Notes: generated by a model not told the origin, from the sequence alone. Shown: positions 51,442 through 59,188, numbered from the stretch's first letter. The stretch: DNA of 64,000 nt from Salinibacterium sp. ZJ450 (GCF_011751885.2 NZ_CP061771.1:806001-870000); one strand, 5' to 3'. Program-made: numbers and translations.

Positions 51442-52101
51442 ATGACGACATGGGCACCGGCGAAGCGAGACATCCTCGATGCGCTCGCCGCTGAGATCCT
51501 GCATAACTACGGCAAGGGCCGCGCAATCGTGGCCATCGACGGGATCGACGGCGCGGGCACCACGGCGTTCGCGGACGACCTCGCCACCGCGTTCAAGCGC
51601 GCAGGGCACGCCGTGTTCCGGGCCTCGATCGCCGACTTCCAGCGGCCGCGCGCCGAACGGTACAGCCGCGGTCAGGACTCCGCCGAGGGCTACTACCGCG
51701 ACACCTTCAACTACTCGGTCTTCCGCCGGGTGCTGATCGAACCGTTCAGGATGGGCGGCAGCACCGGCTTCGTCACCCGCGCCTTCGACGCGGTGCGAGA
51801 TATCCAGGTGGAACCGAAATGGCTTACCGGTCCCGCCGACGCCATCCTCATCGTCGACGGGATCTTCCTCAACCGCCCGGAGCTGCGCGGCATTTGGAAC
51901 TACTCCGCCTGGCTGGAGGTGCCGCAGGATGTCGCGGAGCAGCGGCTCCGCGAGGGCGACGGCTCCTCGGCGATCGGTGAGCGCGAGCGCACAGGCATGC
52001 AGTTGTACCGCGCCGATGCGAAACCCACCGAGCGGGCGATGGCGCTGATCGACAACAGCGACCCGGAGCATCCGACCCGCATCTTCGCCGACTCCTGCTG
52101 A
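51442..52101 (+). CDS. Uridine kinase-like P-loop protein with altered Walker A
   Basis: Protein of 219 residues resembling actinobacterial uridine kinase-like NTPases. The N-terminal loop reads GIDGAGTTAF (residues 34-43), where GIDGAGKTTF is expected. The invariant Walker A lysine at position 40 is therefore threonine. DFQRPR and a Tyr-rich substrate region follow, then ILIVDGIFLNRPEL near residue 136 as the Walker B/lid-like segment. Without the lysine, phosphate transfer is doubtful; it may bind nucleotides without catalysis, or another basic residue may substitute. The ATG at 51442 follows a TACGCT box by six bases. Confidence 0.8.
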   Translation: MTTWAPAKRDILDALAAEILHNYGKGRAIVAIDGIDGAGTTAFADDLATAFKRAGHAVFRASIADFQRPRAERYSRGQDSAEGYYRDTFNYSVFRRVLIEPFRMGGSTGFVTRAFDAVRDIQVEPKWLTGPADAILIVDGIFLNRPELRGIWNYSAWLEVPQDVAEQRLREGDGSSAIGERERTGMQLYRADAKPTERAMALIDNSDPEHPTRIFADSC

Positions 52102-52163
52102 CCCGCGAGCGGCACTGAGCCGGCGCGATCCCTCCCTGTCACCCGGGAGTGGTAGAACGAACC

Positions 52164-52868
52164 ATGGAATCACCGCCGGCAGCGTCGGGCGTGGTCCTGC
52201 TCGGCGGAGCGGGCCTGCACCCCTGGATCTGGGACGCGGTCGCGCCGCAACTCTCGCTGCCCGCCCTGGTGGCCCGCTATCCGCGCACGGCACCGCCGGC
52301 CAGCCTCCGGCAGTATGCCGAGAGCGTGCTGCAACAGATCGACGACTCCGGATTCAGCCGCGTGGTGCTGGTGGGGCACTCGATCGGCGGGGTGATCGGC
52401 ACCGAGCTCGGCAGCTTGATGCGCGGCCGGGTGAGCGGGTTCCTCGCCATCGCGGCGGTGGTGCCGAAGCCGGGGCACGGATTCGTGTCGTCGCTACCGT
52501 TCCCGCAGCGACTGGTGATGGGCGCGATGCTGCGGTTCGCCGGCACCAAGCCTCCTGCCGATGCGATCCGCTCCGGTTTGTGCAACGGCCTGCCCACCGA
52601 CGTGGCCGATCGCGTGGTGCAGGAGTTCAGCCCGGAATCCAAGCTGCTCTACCTGGACACGATCGACGGGCCGCTTCCCGACGTGCCGCGCGGCTATGTG
52701 CGCACCGCCGACGACAAGGAACTTCCCGAGCGGATGCAGCGGCGCTTTCGAGCCACCCTCGGTGGCGCGTTCGAGGCGGAGCTGCCGACCGGTCACCTGC
52801 CGATGCTCGTCGACCCGCACGCCACCGCCGCCGCCATCAACCGTTTCCTCGAGACGGTGCGCGGCTGA
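52164..52868 (+). CDS. Alpha/beta hydrolase (small)
   Basis: Hydrolase of 234 residues. VVLLGGAGLHPWIWDAVAP near residue 9 is the oxyanion region, VVLVGHSIGGVIGTELGSL near residue 66 holds the Ser, and LPTGHLPMLVDPHATA near residue 207 the His. I chose the ATG at 52164 because the conserved region starts soon after and TAGAAC lies five bases upstream; an in-frame GTG at 52149 is possible. It is convergent with the panE-like gene, 32 bases away. No motif points to a substrate. Confidence 0.82.
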   Translation: MESPPAASGVVLLGGAGLHPWIWDAVAPQLSLPALVARYPRTAPPASLRQYAESVLQQIDDSGFSRVVLVGHSIGGVIGTELGSLMRGRVSGFLAIAAVVPKPGHGFVSSLPFPQRLVMGAMLRFAGTKPPADAIRSGLCNGLPTDVADRVVQEFSPESKLLYLDTIDGPLPDVPRGYVRTADDKELPERMQRRFRATLGGAFEAELPTGHLPMLVDPHATAAAINRFLETVRG

Positions 52869-52900
52869 CCGGTGCCCGAGCAGGTGCCCGACCGGCCGCC

Positions 52901-53896
52901 TCAGCGGGCAGGGACGCGCGCCACCACCTCGTCGGGGGAGAGGTGCCGCCCGGTGCGCTCCACCTCGTGCACGAGCTGCACCATCGCCGCGTTCACCGGG
53001 GTCGCGACATCCGTTTCGGCCGCCGCCTCCACCACCGCACCATTTAGGTAGTCGACCTCGCTCGGCTGGCCGCGGCGGATCGACTGCAGCGTCGACCCTG
53101 GGTTCGGCACGTCGCCGAGGTACCGGCGGATGCCGAGCGGGATCCGCTCGCCCAGCCACAGCGGCGCGTACGCCACCAGGCGCACCAGGGCGGGCGAGAT
53201 GCCCTGCAGCGTGGCGAAACGCACCCCGCGCGCCAGCCCGACGCGGGCGTTCTCCCGCATGCTGCGCGTCATGATGCGGCGCAGCCTGGGCTCGTCGATG
53301 ACGTCCTGCACGCTCAGTCCGGTGATCGCCGGCAGCGCGTTCACCTGGTTGACCAGCAGCTTGGTCCAGCGGGCGCCCTCGAAGTCGGAGGTCACCACGA
53401 CCGGGATCGCGCTGCCCAGAACGGATGCCGCGGCCTCGGCAGCCGACGCCGGACCGCGCACGATGCCCAGGTACGTCTTCGCCGCCGCGGTCACCGTGAC
53501 CGACCCCGGCTCAACGAACGACGCCGCGAACAACGACAGCGCCCCGATCACGTCCGAGCCCGGCGCGGCATCGAGCACCCGCTCCAACCCGCCGAGCCCG
53601 TTCTGCACCACCACCAGCGGCACCCCGCGCAGCATCGCCGCGTTCGCCGACACAGCGTCCGCGGCATCCATCGCCTTGGTCGCCACGATCGCCAGGTCCG
53701 GGCGCCGCGCAAGCACGCCCCCGGCCGCCACCTCAGCGGTGAACGATCCCCACGCGCCGGACAATCGGATGCCGCTGGCCTCGATCGCGGCCAACTGGGC
53801 GCCCCGCGCGGTCACCTCGACCTCGTGCCCCGCCCTCGCGAGCAGCGCGGCGATCGTGCCGCCCATGGCTCCCGCCCCTAATACCGCCACGCGCAT
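52901..53896 (-). CDS. 2-dehydropantoate 2-reductase family protein
   Basis: NADPH-dependent reductase of 331 residues of the PanE/ApbA family. The N-terminal VLGAGAMGGTIAALLARAG binds NADPH, ATKAMDAADA and VVQNGLGGLERVL follow near residues 73 and 98, and the C-terminal domain has the catalytic Lys in ARWTKLLVNQVNALPAITGLSV near residue 182. Substrate segments include QSIRRGQPSEVDYLNGAVVEAA near residue 274. It probably makes pantoate for coenzyme A, but family members also act on other keto acids. The ATG at 53896 follows a TAGGCT box by seven bases and is divergent from truB. Confidence 0.85.
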   Translation of the reverse strand: MRVAVLGAGAMGGTIAALLARAGHEVEVTARGAQLAAIEASGIRLSGAWGSFTAEVAAGGVLARRPDLAIVATKAMDAADAVSANAAMLRGVPLVVVQNGLGGLERVLDAAPGSDVIGALSLFAASFVEPGSVTVTAAAKTYLGIVRGPASAAEAAASVLGSAIPVVVTSDFEGARWTKLLVNQVNALPAITGLSVQDVIDEPRLRRIMTRSMRENARVGLARGVRFATLQGISPALVRLVAYAPLWLGERIPLGIRRYLGDVPNPGSTLQSIRRGQPSEVDYLNGAVVEAAAETDVATPVNAAMVQLVHEVERTGRHLSPDEVVARVPAR

Positions 53897-53903
53897 GGTC
53901 ACC

Positions 53904-53909
53904 AGCCTA
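53904..53909 (-). promoter_or_regulatory. -10 box of panE-like gene, leaderless
   Basis: TAGGCT on the minus strand is followed by seven bases and the ATG at 53896. The truB box lies 12 bases to the right on the other strand. Confidence 0.5.
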
Positions 53910-53921
53910 GGGCGGCTCCGG

Positions 53922-53927
53922 TAGCGT
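53922..53927 (+). promoter_or_regulatory. -10 box of truB, leaderless
   Basis: TAGCGT is followed by six bases and the truB GTG at 53934. Confidence 0.5.
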
Positions 53928-53933
53928 TGAAGC

Positions 53934-54842
53934 GTGACTGGCACCATCGGCCCCCGCAGCGGCATCCTGCTGCTCGACAAACCGGCGGGTCTGACCAGCC
54001 ACGACGTGGTCTCCCGGGTGCGCAAGCTCGCCAACACCCGCAAGGTCGGCCACGCCGGCACCCTCGACCCGATGGCCACCGGGCTGCTCGTGCTCGGCCT
54101 GAACAGCTCCACCCGGCTGCTCACCTACCTCGTCGGCCTCGACAAGGAATACCTCGCCACCATCCGGCTCGGCCAGTCCTCGACGACGGATGACGCGGAG
54201 GGCGAGATCAGCGACACCGCCGACACCTCCGCGATCAGCGACGCCGACCTCGAGCGGCAGATCGCCACGCTCACCGGACCGATCGAGCAGGTCCCCTCCA
54301 GCGTCAGCGCCATCAAGGTCGACGGCCGCCGCGCCTACGACCGGGCCAGAGCGGGGGAGACCGTGGTGCTGAAGTCCCGCCCGGTCACCATCCACGAATT
54401 CGCCACCCTCGACATCCGCCGCGGCGAACACCTCGACCTCGACGTGCGCATCCGCTGCACCTCCGGCACCTACATTCGGGCGCTCGCCCGCGACCTCGGC
54501 GCCAGTCTCGGCGTCGGCGGACACCTCACCGCACTGCGCCGCAGCCAGGTCGGCCCATTCGACGTGACGGATGCCGCCACCCTGACCGACGCAACCCCCG
54601 AGTCGCTCGCCGAGCAGCTGCAGCACCCCGCAGGCATCGCCAGCACGCTGTTCGGCTCGGTCGACCTGACCGCGGAGCAGACCCGCGACCTGACCCAGGG
54701 CAAGCGGATCACCCTCGACACCGCCGACACGGAGATAGCCGCGGCGATCTCGCCCGAAGGGCGCCTGGTCGGCCTGCTCAAGGTCTCCGCTGGCACCGCC
54801 CGTCCGGTCGTCAACTTCCCCACCGACGAGGTGCTGTCGTGA
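53934..54842 (+). CDS. truB: tRNA pseudouridine(55) synthase
   Basis: Enzyme of 302 residues that converts uridine 55 of tRNA to pseudouridine. GILLLDKPAGLTSHDVVSRVRK near residue 8 and KVGHAGTLDPMATGLLVLGLN near residue 38 hold the catalytic Asp. RRAYDRARAGETV and RIRCTSGTYIRALARDLGASLGVGGHLTALRRSQVGPF near residue 165 are also family signatures. A PUA-like C-terminal domain follows. The GTG at 53934 follows a TAGCGT box. It is the first gene of truB, two membrane proteins and ribF, all joined by four-base overlaps. Confidence 0.94.
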   Translation: MTGTIGPRSGILLLDKPAGLTSHDVVSRVRKLANTRKVGHAGTLDPMATGLLVLGLNSSTRLLTYLVGLDKEYLATIRLGQSSTTDDAEGEISDTADTSAISDADLERQIATLTGPIEQVPSSVSAIKVDGRRAYDRARAGETVVLKSRPVTIHEFATLDIRRGEHLDLDVRIRCTSGTYIRALARDLGASLGVGGHLTALRRSQVGPFDVTDAATLTDATPESLAEQLQHPAGIASTLFGSVDLTAEQTRDLTQGKRITLDTADTEIAAAISPEGRLVGLLKVSAGTARPVVNFPTDEVLS

Positions 54843-55207
54843 TCGAGTGGTTCAGCTGGGTGCAGATCGCCGTGGCGCTCGCCGCCGGAGTGTTCTGCCT
54901 GGTGATGGGCCTGGCCGGCAAGAAACCGAACGACTTCACCCTGGGCTCGCTGATCCTGGTCGAGCTGCTGCTGATCGTGCAGGTGGTGATCGCGATCGTC
55001 GCCCCGTTCGTGGGCAACCATCCCACGGGACATCCGCTCGAATTCTGGGCCTATCTGATCAGTGCCGTGCTGATCCCGCCGCTCGCCGGCTTTTGGGGAC
55101 TGGTCGAACGCAACCGCTGGAGCACCGTGGTACTCGGGGTCGCCAGCCTCGCGATCGCGGTGATGGTGATCCGGATGCACGCCATCTGGTTCGTGCAACT
55201 CGCATGA
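54839..55207 (+). CDS. Small membrane protein between truB and ribF (1)
   Basis: Unrecognised protein of 122 residues with four predicted membrane helices: residues about 5-25, 35-57, 70-88 and 95-115. The second is SLILVELLLIVQVVIAIVAPFVG. The start GTG overlaps the truB stop as GTGA and its own end overlaps the next gene as ATGA, so it is a firmly embedded operon member. No functional motif is visible. Confidence 0.8.
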   Translation: MIEWFSWVQIAVALAAGVFCLVMGLAGKKPNDFTLGSLILVELLLIVQVVIAIVAPFVGNHPTGHPLEFWAYLISAVLIPPLAGFWGLVERNRWSTVVLGVASLAIAVMVIRMHAIWFVQLA

Positions 55208-55641
55208 CGCGCCTAACATTGAGCACGATGTCAACGCCTGCCCTCTCCCGCATGTCCGGCGCCGGCCGCGTGCTCGTGCTCGTCTACGGAATCCTCGCGA
55301 TGGCGGCCACGGGGCGTTCGGTATTCCAGATCCTCACCAAGTTCGACGAGGCCCCGCTCGCCTACACACTGTCCGCAGTGTCGGCCGTGGTGTACATTCT
55401 GGCCACCGTCGCGCTGATCATGCCGGGCCAGACCTGGCGCACCGTCGCGTGGATCACCATCGGCTTCGAACTGGTCGGCGTGCTTATCGTCGGAACCCTC
55501 AGCCTCACCCACCCGCAACTGTTCGGCCACCCCTCGGTGTGGTCGTACTACGGCATCGGCTATCTGTTCATTCCCCTCGTGCTGCCGATCCTCGGCCTCA
55601 CCTGGCTGTATCGGCGCCGCACCGCGGCAGTGGTGGCATGA
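55204..55641 (+). CDS. Small membrane protein between truB and ribF (2)
   Basis: Unrecognised protein of 145 residues with four hydrophobic helices, including VLVLVYGILAMAATGRSVFQIL near residue 23 and YLFIPLVLPILGLTWLY near the end. The ATG at 55204 overlaps the previous gene. A second in-frame ATG at 55228 lies eight bases after a TAACAT box, so an additional leaderless start is possible. It overlaps ribF by four bases. Homologues in this position are, as far as I know, uncharacterised. Confidence 0.8.
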   Translation: MTRLTLSTMSTPALSRMSGAGRVLVLVYGILAMAATGRSVFQILTKFDEAPLAYTLSAVSAVVYILATVALIMPGQTWRTVAWITIGFELVGVLIVGTLSLTHPQLFGHPSVWSYYGIGYLFIPLVLPILGLTWLYRRRTAAVVA

Positions 55642-56597
55642 TCATGCAACTCTTCACCGCCCAGAGCGACGTACCCGCGGACTTCGGCCCGAGCGCGGTC
55701 ACCATCGGCAAGTTCGACGGTGTGCATGCCGGACATCGCGCCGTCATCGCTCAATTGCTTCGAATTGCGGATGTCGAGAACCTCACCTCCACGGTGGTGA
55801 CCTTCGACCGGCATCCGCTCGCCTTGCTGCGCCCCGAACAGTGCCCGGAGGCCCTGCTCAGCAATGAGCAGAAGATCGAACGCCTGGCCGAGACCGGGGT
55901 GCACGCCACGCTGATGCTCACCTTCGACCAGGAGATGAGCCAGCAGCCGCCGCAGGAGTTCATTCAGAAGGTGCTGGTCGACACGCTGCACGCGAAGGTG
56001 GTGTTCGTCGGCCGGGACTTCCGGTTCGGTGCGAAGGCGGCGGGCACCGTCGGCACGCTGATCGACGCCAGCGCGGAGGGCGGCTTCGAGGTGCGCGTGA
56101 TCGAGGATGTGGCATCCGGAGGCGGGCGCCGCGCCTCCTCGACCTGGATCCGCGAGGCGCTCGGCCGCGGCGACGTGCGCGAGGCCGCCGAGGTGCTCGG
56201 TCACCTGCCGTCGGTGCGCTCGGTGGTCGTGCCCGGCGAACGGCGCGGCCGGGAACTCGGATTCCCCACCGCCAACCTCAAGCCCTCGGTCGAAGGGCTG
56301 ATCCCCGCCGACGGCGTGTACGCCGGCTGGCTCTCGGTGGATGGCGCCACCTACCCCGCGGCAATCTCGGTGGGCAACAACCCGACGTTCGAGGGCGTTC
56401 CGGAACGTCAGGTCGAGGCCTACGTGCTCGATGAGGACATCGACCTGTACGGCAAGACAGTGGAGGTGTCCTTCGTCGACCGGATCCGTGGCATGGTGAA
56501 GTTCTCCTCGATCGACGACCTGATCGCGGAGCTCGGCGACGACGTGACGCGCACCCGGGAGTTGCTTGCCACGGCGCTGCGGCCGCGGCGCTTCTGA
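55638..56597 (+). CDS. ribF: Bifunctional riboflavin kinase/FAD synthetase
   Basis: Enzyme of 319 residues making FMN and FAD from riboflavin. The N-terminal FAD synthetase domain has VTIGKFDGVHAGHRAVIAQL near residue 19 and VFVGRDFRFGAKAAGTV near residue 121, with the S-T-x-x-R-like SSTWIREALGRGDV near residue 166. The C-terminal kinase domain has GRELGFPTANLKPS near residue 202, PADGVYAGWL and FEGVPERQVEAYVLDEDIDLYGKTVEVSFVDRIR. The ATG at 55638 overlaps the upstream gene; another Met is two codons later. It is the last gene of the truB operon. Confidence 0.94.
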   Translation: MIMQLFTAQSDVPADFGPSAVTIGKFDGVHAGHRAVIAQLLRIADVENLTSTVVTFDRHPLALLRPEQCPEALLSNEQKIERLAETGVHATLMLTFDQEMSQQPPQEFIQKVLVDTLHAKVVFVGRDFRFGAKAAGTVGTLIDASAEGGFEVRVIEDVASGGGRRASSTWIREALGRGDVREAAEVLGHLPSVRSVVVPGERRGRELGFPTANLKPSVEGLIPADGVYAGWLSVDGATYPAAISVGNNPTFEGVPERQVEAYVLDEDIDLYGKTVEVSFVDRIRGMVKFSSIDDLIAELGDDVTRTRELLATALRPRRF

Positions 56598-56618
56598 GGC
56601 GCCCCGCCTTCCGCCGCG

Positions 56619-56669
56619 CCGCTTCTGAGTTTTCCCCGCGTCTGAGTTCTCGCCGCGTCTGAGTTCTCG
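56619..56669 (+). repeat. Three 17-base tandem repeats before the MFS gene
   Basis: CCGCGTCTGAGTTCTCG occurs twice exactly (56636-56652 and 56653-56669), preceded by a copy with three changes (56619-56635). The array abuts the TAGACT box at 56670, so its last unit would occupy the -35 region. Confidence 0.75.
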
Positions 56670-56675
56670 TAGACT
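56670..56675 (+). promoter_or_regulatory. -10 box of CynX/NimT-like MFS gene, leaderless
   Basis: TAGACT is followed by six bases and the GTG at 56682. Confidence 0.55.
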
Positions 56676-56681
56676 GCAGCG

Positions 56682-57914
56682 GTGACTGCTCCGCGTTCCC
56701 TGCCGCTCTGGTCGGGCCGCACCCTGGCACTGCTCAGCACCCTGCTGATCGCCCTTAACCTGCGCACCGCGGTCACCTCGGTGTCGCCGATCGTCGACCA
56801 GATCAGCGTCGACATCGCCCTGAACGGCACCGCCCTCGGAGTGCTCGGCATGCTGCCGCCCGCCATGTTCGCGGCATCCGGACTCTTCACGCCCTGGCTT
56901 GCCCGTCGACTCGGCCTGGAAGCCACGCTGGCTGTCGCGAGCGCCGTCATGGTGCTCGGCTTCACGGCGCGTGCGCTGTCGGTCGGCTACCCGATGTTCC
57001 TCGCCGCCAGTGCCGTGACCCTGGCCGCGACCGGCGTGGGCAACGTGCTGCTGCCCGCGGTGGTCAAGCGCTACTTCCCCGACCGGGTGGGGCTGATGAC
57101 CTCGGCCTACGTGTCGCTGCTGGCGATCAGCACCACCATTCCGGCGGCGATCTCGGTGCCGATCGCGGATGCCGCCGGCTGGCGCACCGCGCTGATGACC
57201 TGGGCGGTGCTCGGCCTCACCGCCCTGATCCCGTGGGTGTTCATGTGGCTGGAGCATCGCAAGACGCTCGCCGCCGCGCGCCGCGATCCGTCGCCAGAGG
57301 TCGAGGAGGGGCCGGCCGAGATCGTCGGCGCACTCTGGAGATCACGCACCACGTGGGCGCTGACGCTGGCGTTCGCGGTGTCGTCGCTGAACGCCTACAC
57401 GATGTTCGCCTGGCTGCCCGAGCTGCTGATGGAGCAGTCCCAGCTGTCGTCGGTTCAGGCCGGAGTGCTGCTGTCGGTGTACGCGTTCATCGGGCTGCCG
57501 CTCGGGTTGGTGATGCCGTTCCTCACCGTGCGCAGCCGGCGGCCGGGCTTGCTGGTGCAACTGTTCACCGCGCAGCTGCTGATCGGGTATTCCGGGCTGC
57601 TGCTCGCGCCAACCCTGGCGCCGTGGCTGTGGGTGATCATCATGGGCGGGCCGCTGCTATTCCCGGTGACGCTCACCCTGATCAACCTGCACACTCGCGA
57701 CCACCGGGTCACCACCGCGGTCAGCGGTTTCGTGCAGGGCATCGGGTACTCAATGGGCGCGGTCGGTCCGCTGCTGTTCGGTGTGCTGCGCGACGTCTCC
57801 GGATCGTGGACACTGCCGCTGGTCTTCCTTCTGCTCACCGCGGCCGGGTCGCTGGTCGCGGGCATCCTGCTGTCGAAACCGCGCATGGTCGACGACGAGC
57901 TGCGCGCGCAGTAG
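56682..57914 (+). CDS. CynX/NimT-like MFS transporter
   Basis: Membrane transporter of 410 residues with about 12 helices. LIALNLRTAVTSVSPIVDQI near residue 25 is the hallmark of the CynX/NimT branch, and VLLPAVVKRYFPDRVGLMTSAYVS near residue 125 is also typical. This branch carries small anions or exports drugs such as 2-nitroimidazole; the actual substrate is unknown. The GTG at 56682 follows a TAGACT box by six bases. The gene is convergent with the ROK kinase, with a tandem repeat between. Confidence 0.85.
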   Translation: MTAPRSLPLWSGRTLALLSTLLIALNLRTAVTSVSPIVDQISVDIALNGTALGVLGMLPPAMFAASGLFTPWLARRLGLEATLAVASAVMVLGFTARALSVGYPMFLAASAVTLAATGVGNVLLPAVVKRYFPDRVGLMTSAYVSLLAISTTIPAAISVPIADAAGWRTALMTWAVLGLTALIPWVFMWLEHRKTLAAARRDPSPEVEEGPAEIVGALWRSRTTWALTLAFAVSSLNAYTMFAWLPELLMEQSQLSSVQAGVLLSVYAFIGLPLGLVMPFLTVRSRRPGLLVQLFTAQLLIGYSGLLLAPTLAPWLWVIIMGGPLLFPVTLTLINLHTRDHRVTTAVSGFVQGIGYSMGAVGPLLFGVLRDVSGSWTLPLVFLLLTAAGSLVAGILLSKPRMVDDELRAQ

Positions 57915-57936
57915 CTCGCTGCCGCTCGGCAATCCG

Positions 57937-58008
57937 TAGCCCACCGGTTAGGCGGGCCAGTAGCCCACCGGCTGGGCGGGCCAGCAGCCCACCGGTCAGG
58001 CGGGCGCG
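57937..58008. repeat. Three 24-base tandem repeats between convergent genes
   Basis: Units at 57937-57960, 57961-57984 and 57985-58008 share YAGCCCACCGG-N2-NGGCGGGC. Each can fold as GCCC...GGGC. The third contains the stop codon of the ROK gene (57996-57998). The array may serve as a bidirectional terminator. Confidence 0.75.
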
Positions 58009-58928
58009 AGCACTGCCGGGCGGTGGACGAGCGCCGCCGCCCCGATCAGCGGTCCTTCGCCCGACAGCGCCGAGGGCACCACTCGCACCTTGGTGACGAA
58101 GCCGAACGCGGCCCGCTCCGCGATGGTCTGGTTGATGATGTCGAACAGGTCGGGGCTGACGTGCGAGAAGCCGCCGCCGATCGCGACCAATTCCAAATCG
58201 ACGAGGGATGTCGCGGAGCCGATGGCCTGCCCGAGCGCACGACCGGCGCGCTGCACCGCCCGCACCGCGATGTCGTCGCCGGCGGCGTAACCGGCGGCGA
58301 GGTCCTCGCCGGTTTCGCCCGTCCAGCCCTGCGCCCTGGCCCAGGCGACCGTCTTCGGGCCGGACGCGATCGCCTCCACGCAGCCGACCCCGCCGCAGGC
58401 GCAGCGCTCGTCGAAGCCGCCGACGCCGACGTGTCCGATGTGGCCGGCGTTGCCGGTGGGTCCCGACACGGTATGGCCGCCGAGGATCAGCCCGCCACCG
58501 ATACCGGTCGACACGATCATGCCCATCAGGTTGTCGCAGCCGACCCCGGCGCCCACCCAGTGTTCGGCCAGCGTGATGCACAGCCCGTCCATCTGCAGCC
58601 TGACCGGAACTTCGGGTACAAGCGACTCGAGCTGTGCTCGCAGCGGGTAGTCCCGCCAAGCCGCGACGTTGAGTGGGCTGACCAGGCCTTCGGCGACGGT
58701 GATCGGGCCGGCGCATCCGATGCCCACGCCGACCAGCACGTCGCCCATCGGCAGTCCGGCGAGCGCCTCGCTGGCGACCTCCCGCACCGCGTGCGCCAAC
58801 CTGTCGGATCGGGTGGCGGCGCCCGTAAGCTGGCGCACCCGGCTGCCCTCGAGCAGCACCCCGTGCTCGTCGACGAGGGCGGCTTCGACCTTGGTGCCGC
58901 CGAAATCGACGGCCAGCGCGTATGGCAT
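57996..58928 (-). CDS. ROK family sugar kinase
   Basis: Kinase or kinase-like protein of 310 residues. The N-terminal ALAVDFGGTKVEAALVDEHG is the phosphate-binding loop, STGIGGGLILGG near residue 139 is conserved, and GHIGHVGVGGFDERCACGGVGCVEAIASG near residue 161 holds the ROK zinc site (His plus three Cys in CxCGxxGC) and the E of VEA. No helix-turn-helix is present, so it is an enzyme, probably glucokinase-like, and not a repressor. The ATG at 58928 follows a TACTCT box by six bases. Confidence 0.88.
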   Translation of the reverse strand: MPYALAVDFGGTKVEAALVDEHGVLLEGSRVRQLTGAATRSDRLAHAVREVASEALAGLPMGDVLVGVGIGCAGPITVAEGLVSPLNVAAWRDYPLRAQLESLVPEVPVRLQMDGLCITLAEHWVGAGVGCDNLMGMIVSTGIGGGLILGGHTVSGPTGNAGHIGHVGVGGFDERCACGGVGCVEAIASGPKTVAWARAQGWTGETGEDLAAGYAAGDDIAVRAVQRAGRALGQAIGSATSLVDLELVAIGGGFSHVSPDLFDIINQTIAERAAFGFVTKVRVVPSALSGEGPLIGAAALVHRPAVLAPA

Positions 58929-58934
58929 GAGGCC

Positions 58935-58940
58935 AGAGTA
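58935..58940 (-). promoter_or_regulatory. -10 box of ROK kinase gene, leaderless
   Basis: TACTCT on the minus strand is followed by six bases and the ATG at 58928. Confidence 0.5.
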
Positions 58941-59117
58941 CTGAGGCGCGCCGCCCGCTCGGTCGGTAAAAGCGCGCTCGGGAGGTCATTTCAGCGGATT
59001 ACGTCCGCCCGAGCCGCCGAAGTCCGTCCGTCCGGCGACGATCAGCGGACGATCAGCGGATGCCGCGGACAGGTGCTCGTCCCGAGGCAACAAATGTGCA
59101 CCCGCCCACGCGCCCGG

Positions 59118-59131
59118 TGCTCATATGAGCA
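59118..59131. promoter_or_regulatory. 14-bp perfect palindrome, candidate operator of the deoxyribose operon
   Basis: TGCTCATATGAGCA is a perfect palindrome about 28 bases before the TATTCT -10 box (59160-59165) of the regulator gene. It is low in GC compared with its surroundings. Position near -47 would suit the SorC-type regulator encoded next to it. Confidence 0.5.
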
Positions 59132-59159
59132 AGAACAGCAACGGATGCTGCCGCCCGGG

Positions 59160-59165
59160 TATTCT
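59160..59165 (+). promoter_or_regulatory. -10 box of the deoR-deoC operon
   Basis: TATTCT, followed by a leader of roughly 17 bases that contains GGAGAGGAGG, so unlike its neighbours this transcript has a ribosome-binding site. Confidence 0.5.
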
Positions 59166-59188
59166 GGACATAGGAGAGGAGGCGACCC

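Noticed and set aside
49076-51526. 816-codon minus-strand open frame opposite the thiolase and fgd genes
   Set aside because: Both plus-strand genes have full sets of active-site motifs; the antisense product has none.
59037-59060. Direct repeat of ACGATCAGCGG near the ROK/deoR region
   Set aside because: Only two short copies, not symmetric, and no clear relation to either promoter.
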